NCBI RefSeq assembly: GCF_001310815.1
Contig: NZ_BAZK01000016.1
Coordinates: 56,120-120,119, forward strand
DNA from: Pseudovibrio denitrificans JCM 12308
GTDB taxonomy: Bacteria > Pseudomonadota > Alphaproteobacteria > Rhizobiales > Stappiaceae
Length of the DNA stretch: 64,000 nt
Direction of reading: 5' to 3'
Shown here: one piece after another, positions 27,444-37,036 of the stretch
Layout of the letters: every line of letters begins with the position of its first letter
Position numbering within the stretch: the first letter of the stretch is position 1
Notes under the pieces: model-generated
The model's database searches: none
What the model was told of the DNA's origin: nothing
The model's input: only the letters and a program-made list of their open reading frames with translations
Made by a program: the position numbers and the translations under genes

Positions 27444-28748
27444 TTAAATTGCGTCATGATCTAGGATGCCGCCTGCAACAATGGTTGTCAAAACCCGGCC
27501 TGTTAAAGTTTCATCCTCGAAAGGCGTGTTCTTTGAGCGGGACCGAATTTTCTCTTTTTCTACAATCCATGGCTTTTGCGGATCGAAAATGATCAGGTCC
27601 GCTGGTGCGCCTTTGGACAGGCGACCGGCAGGAAGACCAAGACGGTCCGCTGGATTGCAGGTCATTGTTGCAAGCAGTTTGGAGAGTGAGATGTCCTCAT
27701 TCAGAACGAGGCGCATTCCAGCTCCAAGCATTGTTTCCAGCCCTAAAGCACCATCTTCGGCTTCTGCAAAGGGGTGACGCTTAGTTTCCACATCTTGTGG
27801 GTTGTGATCCGACATAATGATGTCGATTGTGCCGTTTGCCAGTGCCTCGACCATGGCCTGACGATCATCTTCCGTACGCAGCGGTGGCGACATCTTATGG
27901 AATGTCCGGTATGGACCGATGTCGTTTTCGTTGAGCGTCAGGTGGTTGATGGAGATGCCAGCAGTGACGTTCAGGCCTTCGTCCTTGGCTTTCTGGATGG
28001 CTTCTGCACTTTGCGGGCAGGAGATCAGGCGGGCGTGATATTTGCCCTTAGCCATGGCAACGAGGCGCATGTCGCGTTCGATTGCGACGAACTCGGACTC
28101 GCGTGGAATGCCGCCCAGACCCAGCCATGAAGCACGCAAGCCTGCGTTCATAACGCCGGAGCCTGCCAGATCCTTGTCCTGCGCCTGATGCACCACCAGC
28201 GCATCGAAGTCGCGGGCATAGGTCAGCAGGCGGACCAGAACAGAGGAGTTGGTGATTGGCAGTCTGTCGTTGGAAAAGGCGATTGCGCCTGCTTCCTTGA
28301 GCAGGCCGATCTCACTCATGTCCTTGCCAGCCAGTCCCTTTGTGAGGGCGGCCATTGGGTGGACGTTGACGATGGCGGTGTCGCGGGCGCGGCGGAGCAT
28401 GAAGTCTACCAGCGCAGGGTCATCAATCACCGGGTCCGTATTCGGGCTGGTGAGGATGGTTGTTACACCACCAATGGCAGCTGCGCGGCTGGCGCTTTCC
28501 AACGTTTCGCGGTGTTCAGCGCCAGGTTCGCCAACGCTGACGCCCATGTCGATGAGGCCAGGCGCGACGACAGCGCCGTTACAGTCGATGGTTTTTGCGC
28601 CTTCCGGAGCGCCCTGATTGAGGGCATCTGCACCGGCAGCGACGATGTTTCCGTCCTGAACGAACACTGCACCGGCTTCGTCAACACCGTTGGCAGGGTC
28701 GATGATGCGGGCGTTTGTCAGGACCAGCGGGTTCACATTCTTGATCAT
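27444..28748 (-). CDS. Dihydroorotase-like protein without the HxH metal motif (PyrC paralogue)
   Basis: Amidohydrolase-fold protein of 434 residues, 13 bases after pyrB. Start ATG 28748 has AAGAAGGA upstream. Active class I dihydroorotases carry a metal-binding HxH after PGLID. Here that place reads LIDMGVSVGEPGAEHRET, so both histidines are replaced. Other family elements are kept: NVHPMAALTKG, ISINHLTLNENDIG, IMSDHNPQDVETK and SKNTPF. pyrB-linked, catalytically inactive dihydroorotase homologues are known in Pseudomonas, where they support ATCase assembly. I infer the same scaffold role, with the active enzyme encoded elsewhere. It would often be annotated simply as pyrC. Confidence 0.85.
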   Translation of the reverse strand: MIKNVNPLVLTNARIIDPANGVDEAGAVFVQDGNIVAAGADALNQGAPEGAKTIDCNGAVVAPGLIDMGVSVGEPGAEHRETLESASRAAAIGGVTTILTSPNTDPVIDDPALVDFMLRRARDTAIVNVHPMAALTKGLAGKDMSEIGLLKEAGAIAFSNDRLPITNSSVLVRLLTYARDFDALVVHQAQDKDLAGSGVMNAGLRASWLGLGGIPRESEFVAIERDMRLVAMAKGKYHARLISCPQSAEAIQKAKDEGLNVTAGISINHLTLNENDIGPYRTFHKMSPPLRTEDDRQAMVEALANGTIDIIMSDHNPQDVETKRHPFAEAEDGALGLETMLGAGMRLVLNEDISLSKLLATMTCNPADRLGLPAGRLSKGAPADLIIFDPQKPWIVEKEKIRSRSKNTPFEDETLTGRVLTTIVAGGILDHDAI

Positions 28749-28761
28749 GCGCTTGTCCTTC

Positions 28762-29720
28762 TTACACGTTGTCAGGGAGGTTTTGAGCGAGGGCTTCAAG
28801 CACGGCCATGCGTATGGCAACGCCCATCTCCACTTGCTCACGGATCAGGCTTTGCGGACCATCTGCGACTTCTGCTGAGATCTCAACACCACGGTTCATC
28901 GGGCCGGGGTGCATGACCAGAGCATCGGGCTTGGCGTAGGAGAGTTTTTCCGAGTCCAGACCGTGGTAACGGAAATACTCACGAACAGATGGTACAAAGG
29001 CGCCGCTCATACGTTCGCGTTGCAAACGCAGCATCATGACGATGTCGCAACCCTTCAGTCCTTCGCGCATGTCTGTGAATACTTCTACGCCCATACTATG
29101 AATACCAGAGGGCAGTAGTGTAGAGGGAGCTATGACACGCACGCGGCTCCCATATTGGAGAGAAGGATGATGTTGGAGCGCGCGACGCGGGAATGGCGGA
29201 TGTCGCCGCAAATGGCTACTGTCAGACCACCAAGGGTTCCTTTGTGGCGGCGGATGGTCAAGGCATCCAGCAGAGCCTGAGTTGGGTGTTCGTGAGGGCC
29301 GTCACCGGCGTTGACGACCGCGCAACCGACTTTGCGAGCCAGCAGGTGAACTGCACCTGCGGCGTGGTGGCGAACAACCAGCAAGTCAGGACGCATTGCG
29401 TTCAGGGTTGCAGCCGTGTCGATCAGGGTTTCCCCTTTCTTCACCGATGAGGTGGAGACCGACATGTTCATCACATCCGCGCCCAGACGCTTGCCTGCAA
29501 GCTCAAAAGAAGATTGGGTGCGGGTGGAAGCCTCAAAGAAGAGGTTGATTTGCGTTCGCCCACGCAGAACAGCTTTCTGCTTTTCTACCTGTCTGGAGAC
29601 TTCGACGGCTTCGTCTGCAAGGTCCAAAAGGTAATTAATGTGGGGAGGCTGCAATCCCTCGATACCGAGGAGATGGCGATGCGGGAACGCTGAGGATCGA
29701 TGTGTGATATTCTTGCTCAT
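28762..29720 (-). CDS. pyrB: Aspartate carbamoyltransferase catalytic chain (frameshifted)
   Basis: Catalyses carbamoyl phosphate plus aspartate to carbamoyl aspartate in pyrimidine synthesis. Joined length is 319 residues. Signatures: [20 protein letters not shown] (STRT carbamoyl-phosphate site), [29 protein letters not shown], and [12 protein letters not shown]. The start ATG 29720 ([12 protein letters not shown]) is chosen by family length; the frame is open further upstream. One C seems lost in the GCC at 29145-29146 (GG on the plus strand), after which [15 protein letters not shown] continues in the next frame. Co-transcribed with the inactive pyrC-like gene. Confidence 0.93.
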
Positions 29721-29854
29721 CGAAGACCCTTCTATAGGCAGAAACACCGAGTTCGTAAAGAGCTCAACGGATGTATAGTTTTTATTGTGCAAATCGCAGT
29801 TGCAACGTGCGCGGTAACCTATCAAAATCGCTGGGGCAACTCGCGGGAGGAAAA

Positions 29855-31510
29855 ATGGATAAAGTTTCACAAGCCACTATGACGACAGGGGTAATTAATC
29901 AGGCCCCTCCATACTGTGGATACAACCTTGCCGAGAGTGATCCAATTCTCCTTGCTGATCTGGGTGGAACAGGGTCCAACGATTCTGCACGCGAAGAGCT
30001 TATCAAGTTTGGTGAGCAGTGTGGAGCCGCAGATGCACTGGATCTGGGCAGATTGGCAAATGTTAATGAACCGGTGCTTAAAACACACGATCCATATGGT
30101 CGCCGCCTTGATGTTGTCGAGTTTCACCCTTCCTACCATGCGCTGATGCGCCGCTCGTTTGAAGCTGGCCTGCACAGTGCGTCCGTCGAGTCCATGGAGC
30201 CGGGTGGAGATCGTGCGTTTTATAACCGCGCCCGCAAGTATTTCGTGATGAGCCAGGTGGAAGGCGGGCATCTTTGTCCGGTGACCATGACCAATGCGTC
30301 TGCCATGGCTCTGACACAGGCTCCTGAGCTTGCCGAAGTCTGGAACGAGCGCATTTTAAGTCGCAAGTATGATCAGCGCTTCCGTCCTGCCAGCCAGAAG
30401 ATGGGCGTCAGCCTTGGCATGGGCATGACTGAAAAGCAGGGCGGTTCTGATCTGCGTCAGATCATCACACGCGCGGAGAAGGTTTCTGACGATACTTACG
30501 TGATCAACGGCCACAAATGGTTCTTCTCTGCGCCGATGTGTGATGCGTTCCTCGTGCTGGCGAAGCTGGAAGAAGGGCCGACCTGTTTCCTCGTACCGCG
30601 TATTCTTGAAAGCGGTGAAGTGAATGGGCTGGACTTCCAGCGTCTGAAGAACAAGCTGGGCAACAAGTCCAACGCGTCTTCAGAGGTTGAGTTCAACAAT
30701 GCTGTCGGCTTCCTTGTTGGTGAAGCAGGTAAAGGCATCAAAACCATTTTGAAGATGGTGACGCCGACCCGTGTCGACTGCTGCATTGGTTCTGCTGCGC
30801 TTATGCGTGCGGCGATTTCCAGAGCGGTTCATCACACCTCCAATCGCAGCGCGTTTGGTGCTCGTCTGATCGAGAAGCCTTTGATGCAACGTGTTCTGGC
30901 GGATATGTCGCTGGACATGGCAGCCAGTGAGGCGCTTGCGCTTAAGCTAGCGCATTGCATGGATCAGGAAGGTGAGGACAGTCAGGCAGCTGACTTCCTG
31001 CGGATCATCACACCTGCGGCCAAGTACTGGATCTGTAAGAGTGCAGAAAACGTTGCGGCTGAGGCGATGGAATGTCTGGGTGGTAACGGCTACGTGGAAG
31101 ACCACGATATGGCCCGTATCTACCGTGAAGCACCTGTGAACAGCATCTGGGAAGGTTCTGGCAACATCATGGCGCTGGATCTGCTGCGGGCAATGCACCG
31201 TACACCAGACAGCTTTATGAACGTTCTGGGCATGCTGGAGGCGGATCTTGGTCCTGCTGGCAAGGTTTCTGTTGAAGTGCTGCAGGCTGCTGCACGGACT
31301 TGTCTGGAAGACGAGGGCGGTGCACGTCTGCTGACTGAACAGTTGGCGATTACGGCTGCTGCTGCTGCGCTGAAGGAAGTTGCTCCTGCTGCGATTGCCA
31401 ATGCGTTTATCGAAACCCGCATGGCAGGCCAGTGGCGTTCAAGCTATGGCATGCTGGATGCGCGTTATGATGCGATGGGCATTCTGGAGTGGCTTTACCC
31501 AATCAAGTAA
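29855..31510 (+). CDS. Acyl-CoA dehydrogenase family protein, AidB-like
   Basis: Flavoprotein of 551 residues resembling AidB, the E. coli adaptive-response protein with acyl-CoA dehydrogenase fold and DNA-binding activity. Motifs: [31 protein letters not shown], the [14 protein letters not shown] segment, and [20 protein letters not shown] with the flavin/substrate Glu near [17 protein letters not shown] 29855 follows GGGAGG at good distance. It could be a true acyl-CoA dehydrogenase. It is divergent from pyrB and overlaps the convergent AEC gene by 16 bases at the 3' end. Confidence 0.85.
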   Translation: MDKVSQATMTTGVINQAPPYCGYNLAESDPILLADLGGTGSNDSAREELIKFGEQCGAADALDLGRLANVNEPVLKTHDPYGRRLDVVEFHPSYHALMRRSFEAGLHSASVESMEPGGDRAFYNRARKYFVMSQVEGGHLCPVTMTNASAMALTQAPELAEVWNERILSRKYDQRFRPASQKMGVSLGMGMTEKQGGSDLRQIITRAEKVSDDTYVINGHKWFFSAPMCDAFLVLAKLEEGPTCFLVPRILESGEVNGLDFQRLKNKLGNKSNASSEVEFNNAVGFLVGEAGKGIKTILKMVTPTRVDCCIGSAALMRAAISRAVHHTSNRSAFGARLIEKPLMQRVLADMSLDMAASEALALKLAHCMDQEGEDSQAADFLRIITPAAKYWICKSAENVAAEAMECLGGNGYVEDHDMARIYREAPVNSIWEGSGNIMALDLLRAMHRTPDSFMNVLGMLEADLGPAGKVSVEVLQAAARTCLEDEGGARLLTEQLAITAAAAALKEVAPAAIANAFIETRMAGQWRSSYGMLDARYDAMGILEWLYPIK

Positions 31511-32433
31511 GCCACGACCAGTAACCACGCTGGAATAGTGATTGCGGCGGCGACTGTCTGAAGGGTCAGAATTTCGGCCATCAGTTTAGCATCGCCGCCC
31601 ATTTTTTTTGCCAGAACATAACTCGCGCCAGCTGCTGGAACAGAGAAGACCAGCGTAACGATGGTTGCTGAGATTTCGTCCAGTCCAAGTGTGAGCGCAA
31701 AGCTTAAGGCAATGCCGGGGGCAAGTACGTTGCGCAGCAAGAGCGCAGATGTGAGCGCTGGGCCGGGACGACGCAGAGCGCCTAGATCCAACGCAGCGCC
31801 GACACATAGCACTGCAATCGGTAGAGCAGCACTTCCCAAAAATGTCAGGTAGTTGGCGATCACTTCAGGGATCTGGCCGCCCGAGGCGTTGATCAATCCA
31901 CCTGCTGCCACGCTGATAATGAAGGGGTTCTTGATTAGCTCTCTTGCCAGCAACTTAGGTGAAGGCGCAGAGCCTCCTGCATATATGGACAAGATGAGCA
32001 CGCAGAGCAGGTTAGCAGCCGGGATCATGATCGCCATGATTACAGCGACCAGCGCCACGCCTTCATCCCCGAAGCTGTTGGCTGCAATCGCCATGGCAAC
32101 GAACCCATTCCAGCGCACGACACCCTGAAAGATTGAGGTGAAGCGCGGACCTGAGATCTCGAACTTCTGTTTGAGGACTGGTTGAAGCACGAGGCAGAGC
32201 ACTGCCAGTATTGAGAAGGTTCCCAGGACTGAGATGGTGATCTCGATGACTGGCATCGCTGAAAAGTCGGAGGTTCCCACGTTGATCAGGATGATGGCGG
32301 GGAACAGAACCCAGTAAGCCAGATCTTCCATACCGCTCCAGCGTTCTCTCGGAATGAGATTGCGGTGGCGGAGGAACCATCCTGTGGCTGTGAGGAGCAG
32401 GACAGAGATGATGGCTGACAGGGCAGAAAACAT
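31495..32433 (-). CDS. AEC family transporter
   Basis: Auxin-efflux-carrier family permease of 312 residues with about ten predicted helices. Family members export organic acids such as malate or malonate or other small molecules; the substrate is not known here. N-terminal helix MFSALSAIISVLLLTATGWFL, and the conserved LPIAVLCVGAALDLGAL and FSVPAAGASYVLAKKMGGD. The C-terminal coding end overlaps that of the AidB-like gene. The gene immediately upstream on the same strand is ruvX, 160 bases away. Confidence 0.85.
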   Translation of the reverse strand: MFSALSAIISVLLLTATGWFLRHRNLIPRERWSGMEDLAYWVLFPAIILINVGTSDFSAMPVIEITISVLGTFSILAVLCLVLQPVLKQKFEISGPRFTSIFQGVVRWNGFVAMAIAANSFGDEGVALVAVIMAIMIPAANLLCVLILSIYAGGSAPSPKLLARELIKNPFIISVAAGGLINASGGQIPEVIANYLTFLGSAALPIAVLCVGAALDLGALRRPGPALTSALLLRNVLAPGIALSFALTLGLDEISATIVTLVFSVPAAGASYVLAKKMGGDAKLMAEILTLQTVAAAITIPAWLLVVAYLIG

Positions 32434-32596
32434 GCGTGTGCTTTTCAGGCTGTTGCTCAGACGAAAACTGTCTTTGCAAGTGGATGGAGAAAGAGCGCGT
32501 TGACGCGCGTATCCGTCTATTCACGTAGCCTGAAAAAAACAGAGTGGTAAAGCGCAGGGCGCCTTAAATTTTCTCAAGTGTTGTTGGTGCAGGTGT

Positions 32597-33094
32597 CTAC
32601 TCTTCGTCGAAGAGCGAGGTGCCGCCATAGTTTACGCGGTCGAGGAAGCCCTGCAGGATGTATGTAGCGGCCATCTTGTCGACGAGTTCGGCGCGGCGGG
32701 CGCGGGAGCGGTCGGCTTCGATGAGCGTTCGGGTCACGGCTGCCGTTGAGAGGCGCTCATCCCAGTATGTGATTGGGATTTCTGTCTTCTGAGCGAGGTT
32801 GCGTACGAAGGCGCGGGTTGCCTGACAGCGTGGGCCTTCGGTGCCATCCATGTTGAGAGGGAGGCCGATAACAAGGCCGTAGACACCGTGCTCATGACAA
32901 AGATCGAGCAGACGCTCCACGTCTTGCGTGAACTTCTTGCGCTTGATGGTTTCCAGCGGTGATGCGATCTGTCGACCGGAATCGGTGAGAGCAAGACCAA
33001 TGGTTTTGGTGCCAAGGTCGATACCGATCAGGCGATCATCGTCGTAAAGCGCGTCGCAGAAATCTTCGAGAGAAAGTGAAGGATCATTTGCCAT
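32597..33094 (-). CDS. ruvX: Putative pre-16S rRNA nuclease / Holliday junction resolvase YqgF
   Basis: RNase H-fold protein, 165 residues. Motifs: [18 protein letters not shown] (first catalytic Asp), [34 protein letters not shown] and [14 protein letters not shown] (last catalytic Asp). The family was first suggested to resolve Holliday junctions; pre-16S 5' processing is the better supported role. Divergent from ung. Confidence 0.92.
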   Translation of the reverse strand: MANDPSLSLEDFCDALYDDDRLIGIDLGTKTIGLALTDSGRQIASPLETIKRKKFTQDVERLLDLCHEHGVYGLVIGLPLNMDGTEGPRCQATRAFVRNLAQKTEIPITYWDERLSTAAVTRTLIEADRSRARRAELVDKMAATYILQGFLDRVNYGGTSLFDEE

Positions 33095-33237
33095 GGCGGC
33101 GAGTTAGCACGGCTTGCGAGCAACGCCAAGCGGGTAATCCATATTTTTCTCGGGGACATGCTGTTTCCAGAAGAACTGATGGGCAGCTGTTCTGGTAAAG
33201 GTATGGACACAAGAACATTGAGCAGGTGGAGACAGGC

Positions 33238-33915
33238 GTGACACAGGTGCAGTTTGAAGCGGGATGGCAGGGTATTTTGGCTCCTGAGATGGCGAAGCCA
33301 TACTTTCAGAAGCTTCAGGCCTTTCTGGATGCGGAAGCTGCCGCAGGCAAGACTGTCTATCCGCCTGCTGCTGAGTGTTATGCAGCTTTTGAGGCGGCTG
33401 CGCTGCGTGATGTTCGCGTCGTTATTCTTGGGCAAGATCCTTATCACGGAGAAGGGCAGGCGCATGGGCTTTCCTTTTCGGTTCGCAAAGGCGTCAAGCT
33501 GCCTCCGTCTCTTCGCAACATCTACAAGGAGCTGGAGAGTGATCTCGGGTTTGCTCCGGCCTCTCATGGCTGTCTGACCCATTGGGCAGAGCAAGGTGTG
33601 TTGTTGTTGAACACGTCTTTGAGTGTGGAGGAGGCGAAGGCTGGATCTCATGCCAAGAAGGGATGGGCACCATTCACAGATGCTGCGATCAAGGGCCTTT
33701 CAGAAATACGGGAGCATCTGGTGTTTATCCTGTGGGGGGCACATGCGCAGAAGAAACTGGAGCTGATTGACGAGAGCAGGCATCTGGTTTTGATGAGTGC
33801 GCATCCATCTCCACTTTCTGCACGGCGCGGCTTCTTTGGGTCAGCTCCTTTCTCTAAAACCAATGCATATTTGCGAGAGCATGGTCTTAAAGAGATCGAC
33901 TGGCAGATCTCTTAG
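33238..33915 (+). CDS. ung: Uracil-DNA glycosylase
   Basis: Family 1 uracil-DNA glycosylase, 225 residues; excises uracil from DNA. Catalytic motifs: GQDPYHGEGQAHGLSFSV (water-activating Asp and Tyr) near residue 64 and the HPSPLSARRGFFG loop (catalytic His) near residue 185. GTG 33238 (MTQVQFEAGW) is chosen, with AGGTGGA 7 bases upstream. No inhibitor genes lie nearby. Confidence 0.95.
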   Translation: MTQVQFEAGWQGILAPEMAKPYFQKLQAFLDAEAAAGKTVYPPAAECYAAFEAAALRDVRVVILGQDPYHGEGQAHGLSFSVRKGVKLPPSLRNIYKELESDLGFAPASHGCLTHWAEQGVLLLNTSLSVEEAKAGSHAKKGWAPFTDAAIKGLSEIREHLVFILWGAHAQKKLELIDESRHLVLMSAHPSPLSARRGFFGSAPFSKTNAYLREHGLKEIDWQIS

Positions 33916-34050
33916 AGGCATTGGTCGGTGTTTTGCCTTTGATCAGTTACATTTAAGGGTTGTGTAACCAAATCCCTACTAGTCTAGATAATATTTTAGT
34001 CATCATGGAGGGCGCCGGTTTTTGGCGTACCGCATAGGGGGATTGGTAGT

Positions 34051-34788
34051 ATGGATTTACAGTTTCTGGGCCATTCTGCTTTCAAGGTTCACATTCCCGG
34101 GGCAACATTGCTGATTGACCCGTTCTTGTCTGGCAATCCGAGCTTTCCTGAAGGGATGAGTGTTGAGCAGGCAAGTGAAGGTGTAGACCACGTTCTTCTG
34201 ACCCACGGCCATGATGACCATGTGGGCGATACCATCGATATTCTGAAAGCCACCGGTGCGACGCTGACTGCAAACTGGGAAATTTGCATGTGGGCGCAGG
34301 ATAAGGGGATTGAGAAGATCAACCCCATGAACCACGGCGGTTGCGTGAACATGGGACCGTTCGGCGTTGCGCTGACCAATGCAGTGCACAGTTCGGCTTG
34401 TTCTTTTGATACTGAAGGCAGCGTTGCGGATGTGTATCTGGGGAACCCTGCAGGTGTGGTGGTGATGGCTGAGGATGAGCCAACACTGTTACATATGGGG
34501 GATACGGATATCTTCTCCGATATGGAGCTGATCAACGAGATTTACCGGCCTCAGATCGGTATCGTGCCGATTGGTGATCGCTTCACCATGGGAGGGCGGA
34601 CAGCTTCTATGGCCTGTCAGCGTTACTTTGAGTTCCAGACTATTATTCCTTGCCACTATGGCACCTTCCCAATCCTCGATCAGAGTGCGGATCAGTTTAC
34701 TGAATGTATGGGAGATGATGCGTTTCGTGTGGCTGAGCTGAAGCCGGGTGAAACAGTGACGGTGAACAACAATGTGACTGCATCCTGA
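34051..34788 (+). CDS. Metal-dependent hydrolase of the UPF0173 family
   Basis: Metallo-beta-lactamase fold protein, 245 residues. It has the metal-binding motif LLTHGHDDHVGD near residue 50, then NHGGCVNMG, a central LLHMGDTDIFSDM and late HYGTFPIL, all typical of the UPF0173 group. The biochemical substrate is unknown. ATG 34051 follows AGGGGGA. A strong terminator lies 25 bases past the stop, so it is a single-gene transcript. Confidence 0.92.
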   Translation: MDLQFLGHSAFKVHIPGATLLIDPFLSGNPSFPEGMSVEQASEGVDHVLLTHGHDDHVGDTIDILKATGATLTANWEICMWAQDKGIEKINPMNHGGCVNMGPFGVALTNAVHSSACSFDTEGSVADVYLGNPAGVVVMAEDEPTLLHMGDTDIFSDMELINEIYRPQIGIVPIGDRFTMGGRTASMACQRYFEFQTIIPCHYGTFPILDQSADQFTECMGDDAFRVAELKPGETVTVNNNVTAS

Positions 34789-34812
34789 CCGGACACGCAC
34801 TGCTTAAACAAG

Positions 34813-34844
34813 AAAAGGCCTCAGCGTGAACTGAGGCCTTTTGA
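34813..34844 (+). terminator. Rho-independent terminator after the UPF0173 gene
   Basis: Perfect 12-base stem AAAAGGCCTCAG / CTGAGGCCTTTT with a 6-base loop. The A/T tracts on both sides would permit action in both directions. Confidence 0.9.
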
Positions 34845-34953
34845 GTTTGAAAGGGACACATTCCGCGTTTTTTTACTTTCACCGCGGGGTCACGCTTTGT
34901 TGGGGGCACGCGTGACTGGAATGGGCTTTCAAGGGAGCTTGGGTTGGGTTCGC

Positions 34954-35427
34954 TTAAAGGTCAGCTTCTGGCGTGTGAATGATCGTTGGCCAGTTTTCAT
35001 TTGCCCGGGCGATGGAAGCGTTCGGGTCTTTGAGGAAGTGACGCTGGGCACCTGCATGGGCATTCAGGTAAAGTTTGCCGTCAACGATCTTCCACTGCTC
35101 TGGCTGGATCGGAATTTTCACTCCGAAGCTCACACCAGTTGCACACCAGCCACCGTACTGAGGCGCGTACTTAGCCGGATCCTTTTTAAACTTGTCGAGG
35201 TTTTCTGCAGATGAGAACAGCCAGGTCACATCCTGGTACTGCGTGGAGTACTCTTTTTTGCCTGCAACTGGCTTGCCTTCAGTGAAGTAAGCAACAGGAT
35301 CTGTTCCTTTGATTGCATAACCTTCTTCCACGAAGTTGGTAATTTCATCGGCCATTGCCGTCATCGGAACAGTTACAATTGCTGACAGGGCAAGTCCAAC
35401 TGCAAGAACTGAAGATTTGATCGGCAT
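34954..35427 (-). CDS. Secreted YHS domain protein 1
   Basis: 157 residues from ATG 35427, which follows AAGGAGTTGCCC. Signal peptide of about 26 residues ending VTVPMTAMAD. The mature protein has a YHS domain: GYAIKGTDPVAYFTEGKP, then VTWLFSSAENLDKFKKDP and YAPQYGGWCATGVS. The YHS domain often binds metal, and the secreted kind is common in marine alphaproteobacteria, but its role is not established. It is a paralogue of the gene at 35822-36295, same length and same strand, separated by about 390 bases. Confidence 0.85.
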   Translation of the reverse strand: MPIKSSVLAVGLALSAIVTVPMTAMADEITNFVEEGYAIKGTDPVAYFTEGKPVAGKKEYSTQYQDVTWLFSSAENLDKFKKDPAKYAPQYGGWCATGVSFGVKIPIQPEQWKIVDGKLYLNAHAGAQRHFLKDPNASIARANENWPTIIHTPEADL

Positions 35428-35700
35428 GGGCAACTCCTTCGGGCTGATATGTAAAGCCAAGTCTGGCCTGTTTGGTTTACCAGGTGCTTATGGGGAGGCA
35501 CCTGTTTTTATCTATGTCTTGAATTCAATATGCGGGAATGGCGGGAGGAAGGCCAATAACGCTTCATCACCGTTTTGCGAACTGGTTGTGAGACCGTGGA
35601 TTACTCGCTGTAAGGCATGTGCGGAGCGAGGTAACTTGCTGGAGGTGCTGAGTAAATTTGTAGGGCGAGGTTTTTCGGGGAACTGCTCCCCAAACGAAAG

Positions 35701-35727
35701 AAAGCCACAGAAGATCTGCGGCTTTCT
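35701..35727 (-). terminator. Probable terminator of the second YHS gene
   Basis: On the minus strand AAAGCCGCAG pairs with CTGTGGCTTT around a 5-base loop, followed by a T-rich tract CTTTCGTTT. It lies about 95 bases after the stop at 35822, beyond the nested palindrome. Confidence 0.55.
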
Positions 35728-35738
35728 CTAGGGCTCAA

Positions 35739-35810
35739 CGCATATGCTGCCATGAGAATTGGGGAGATATCGGAATAGGCGCTAGGCATCGCCTACCTGC
35801 AGCATATGCG
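35739..35810. repeat. 72-base nested palindromic element between the YHS genes
   Basis: Outer arms CGCATATGCTGC and GCAGCATATGCG are perfect complements of 12 bases. Inside is a second stem, TAGGCG (35776-35781) with CGCCTA (35790-35795). The element sits 12 bases from the stop of the second YHS gene. It could be a small mobile or REP-like element, or an mRNA 3' stabiliser. Confidence 0.6.
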
Positions 35811-35821
35811 CTGATGGAAAC

Positions 35822-36295
35822 TTAGAGTTTGTCTGCAGGAACGTCGCGGATATCAACCCAGTTCGCATCTGCATTGGTGATGGTTTCGATTGTGCGGGAC
35901 TGCATGCGCTTCACTGCACCATCATGGGCGTTGAGGTAGAGCTTGCCGTCAACGATGTCCCAGAGCTCTGGCTTGGTTTCAAGCTTGCTGCCGAAGGATG
36001 CACCAACTGCACACCAGCCGCCGTACTGAGGAGCGAACTTAACTGGGTCAGCAACGAACTTGTCGCGGTTTTCAGCGCTGGAGAATTTCCAAGTTACGCC
36101 GTCGTACTGCGCGGTGAATTCTGCTTTACCCTGAACAGGCTTGTTTTCAGTGAAATATGCAACTGGATCGGTGCCGCCAATTGCGTAGCCACCAGAGGTG
36201 TAAGTGGAGATTTCATCAGCGAATGCGCCGAATGTGGTTGCGGACAGGGCTGCACCTGCAATGGCTGCTGCAACAGCGATGGATTTGATTTTCAT
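35822..36295 (-). CDS. Secreted YHS domain protein 2
   Basis: 157 residues from ATG 36295. Signal peptide with Ala-rich core (IAVAAAIAGAALSATTFGAF) and mature start near DEISTYTSG. YHS features: GGYAIGGTDPVAYFTENKP, VTWKFSSAENRDKFVADP, FAPQYGGWCAVGASFG and WDIVDGKLYLNAHDG. Clearly a duplicate of the gene at 34954. Role unknown; a periplasmic metal- or heme-related job is only a guess. It is downstream of the tetR-glxA pair on the same strand, but 190 bases away and likely with its own promoter. Confidence 0.85.
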   Translation of the reverse strand: MKIKSIAVAAAIAGAALSATTFGAFADEISTYTSGGYAIGGTDPVAYFTENKPVQGKAEFTAQYDGVTWKFSSAENRDKFVADPVKFAPQYGGWCAVGASFGSKLETKPELWDIVDGKLYLNAHDGAVKRMQSRTIETITNADANWVDIRDVPADKL

Positions 36296-36484
36296 TATAT
36301 TACCCTCAATGAAACAATGAATTGCGCCGCACAAACAAAGCAAGGTCAGGAAGAATGCTGTGTTTGCTCGACAACCTCGGCCCGCGGAAATTGCCCGTTC
36401 TTGCGAGGTGCAATCTTATTGCCTCAGGAGGGTGTACAAGTGCCAATCAAGTGTCTTCACCAAGAGGAGAGCGGCTTTTACTTT

Positions 36485-37036
36485 TTATGATCGGCTTGTA
36501 ACGCTCTGAATTAACTCTGTAATTTCACGTAGTGTTGGTTTTCTTCCACGGACGAGGCTGGTGAAAAACACAAAACCGAGAAGTTGGTCGATGCCTGTCT
36601 CCATGGTTGCAGTGGTGTTCCAGTAGACAAATATCTGTCTGAAGTGGGTGCGCTGCTCGCCTTCAATCAGGGTAAGTTCCTCCGATAACGAAGGTTCTGC
36701 CAGCAAGGTGAGCCATGCAGTGCCCAAAGGCGTATCGTGGAGGGCTGTCAGTATGCCAGTGACTGCTTCCAGCAGATCGTTCTGAAACGAAGTCATGCCC
36801 GGATAGACTGGTGGCACTTGCCGGAACCCGTAGCGCAAGGCTTCAAGCGCCAATGCGGCTTTGTTGGGCCAGCGACGGTAGAGGGCCTGTTTGGATGTGC
36901 CGGTTTGCTCTGCAATCTGTTGGGTAGAGGTGCCGTGATAGCCGTTTTCTGCCAGTGCGTTAAGAGTTGTGCTGAGGATCTGGCGTGTGAGTTCTGTGTT
37001 TTGCGGTCGGCCTCGCTTGGTGCTTTGCTCTGACAT
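36485..37036 (-). CDS. TetR/AcrR family transcriptional regulator
   Basis: 183 residues from ATG 37036. N-terminal helix-turn-helix: QILSTTLNALAENGYHGTST, then QQIAEQTGTSKQALYRRWPN, a textbook TetR DNA-binding domain. The C-terminal ligand domain is unassigned. The ATG overlaps the stop of glxA-like by one base (TGATG), so the two regulators are coupled. The divergent MFS gene is the likely target of one of them. Confidence 0.88.
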   Translation of the reverse strand: MSEQSTKRGRPQNTELTRQILSTTLNALAENGYHGTSTQQIAEQTGTSKQALYRRWPNKAALALEALRYGFRQVPPVYPGMTSFQNDLLEAVTGILTALHDTPLGTAWLTLLAEPSLSEELTLIEGEQRTHFRQIFVYWNTTATMETGIDQLLGFVFFTSLVRGRKPTLREITELIQSVTSRS

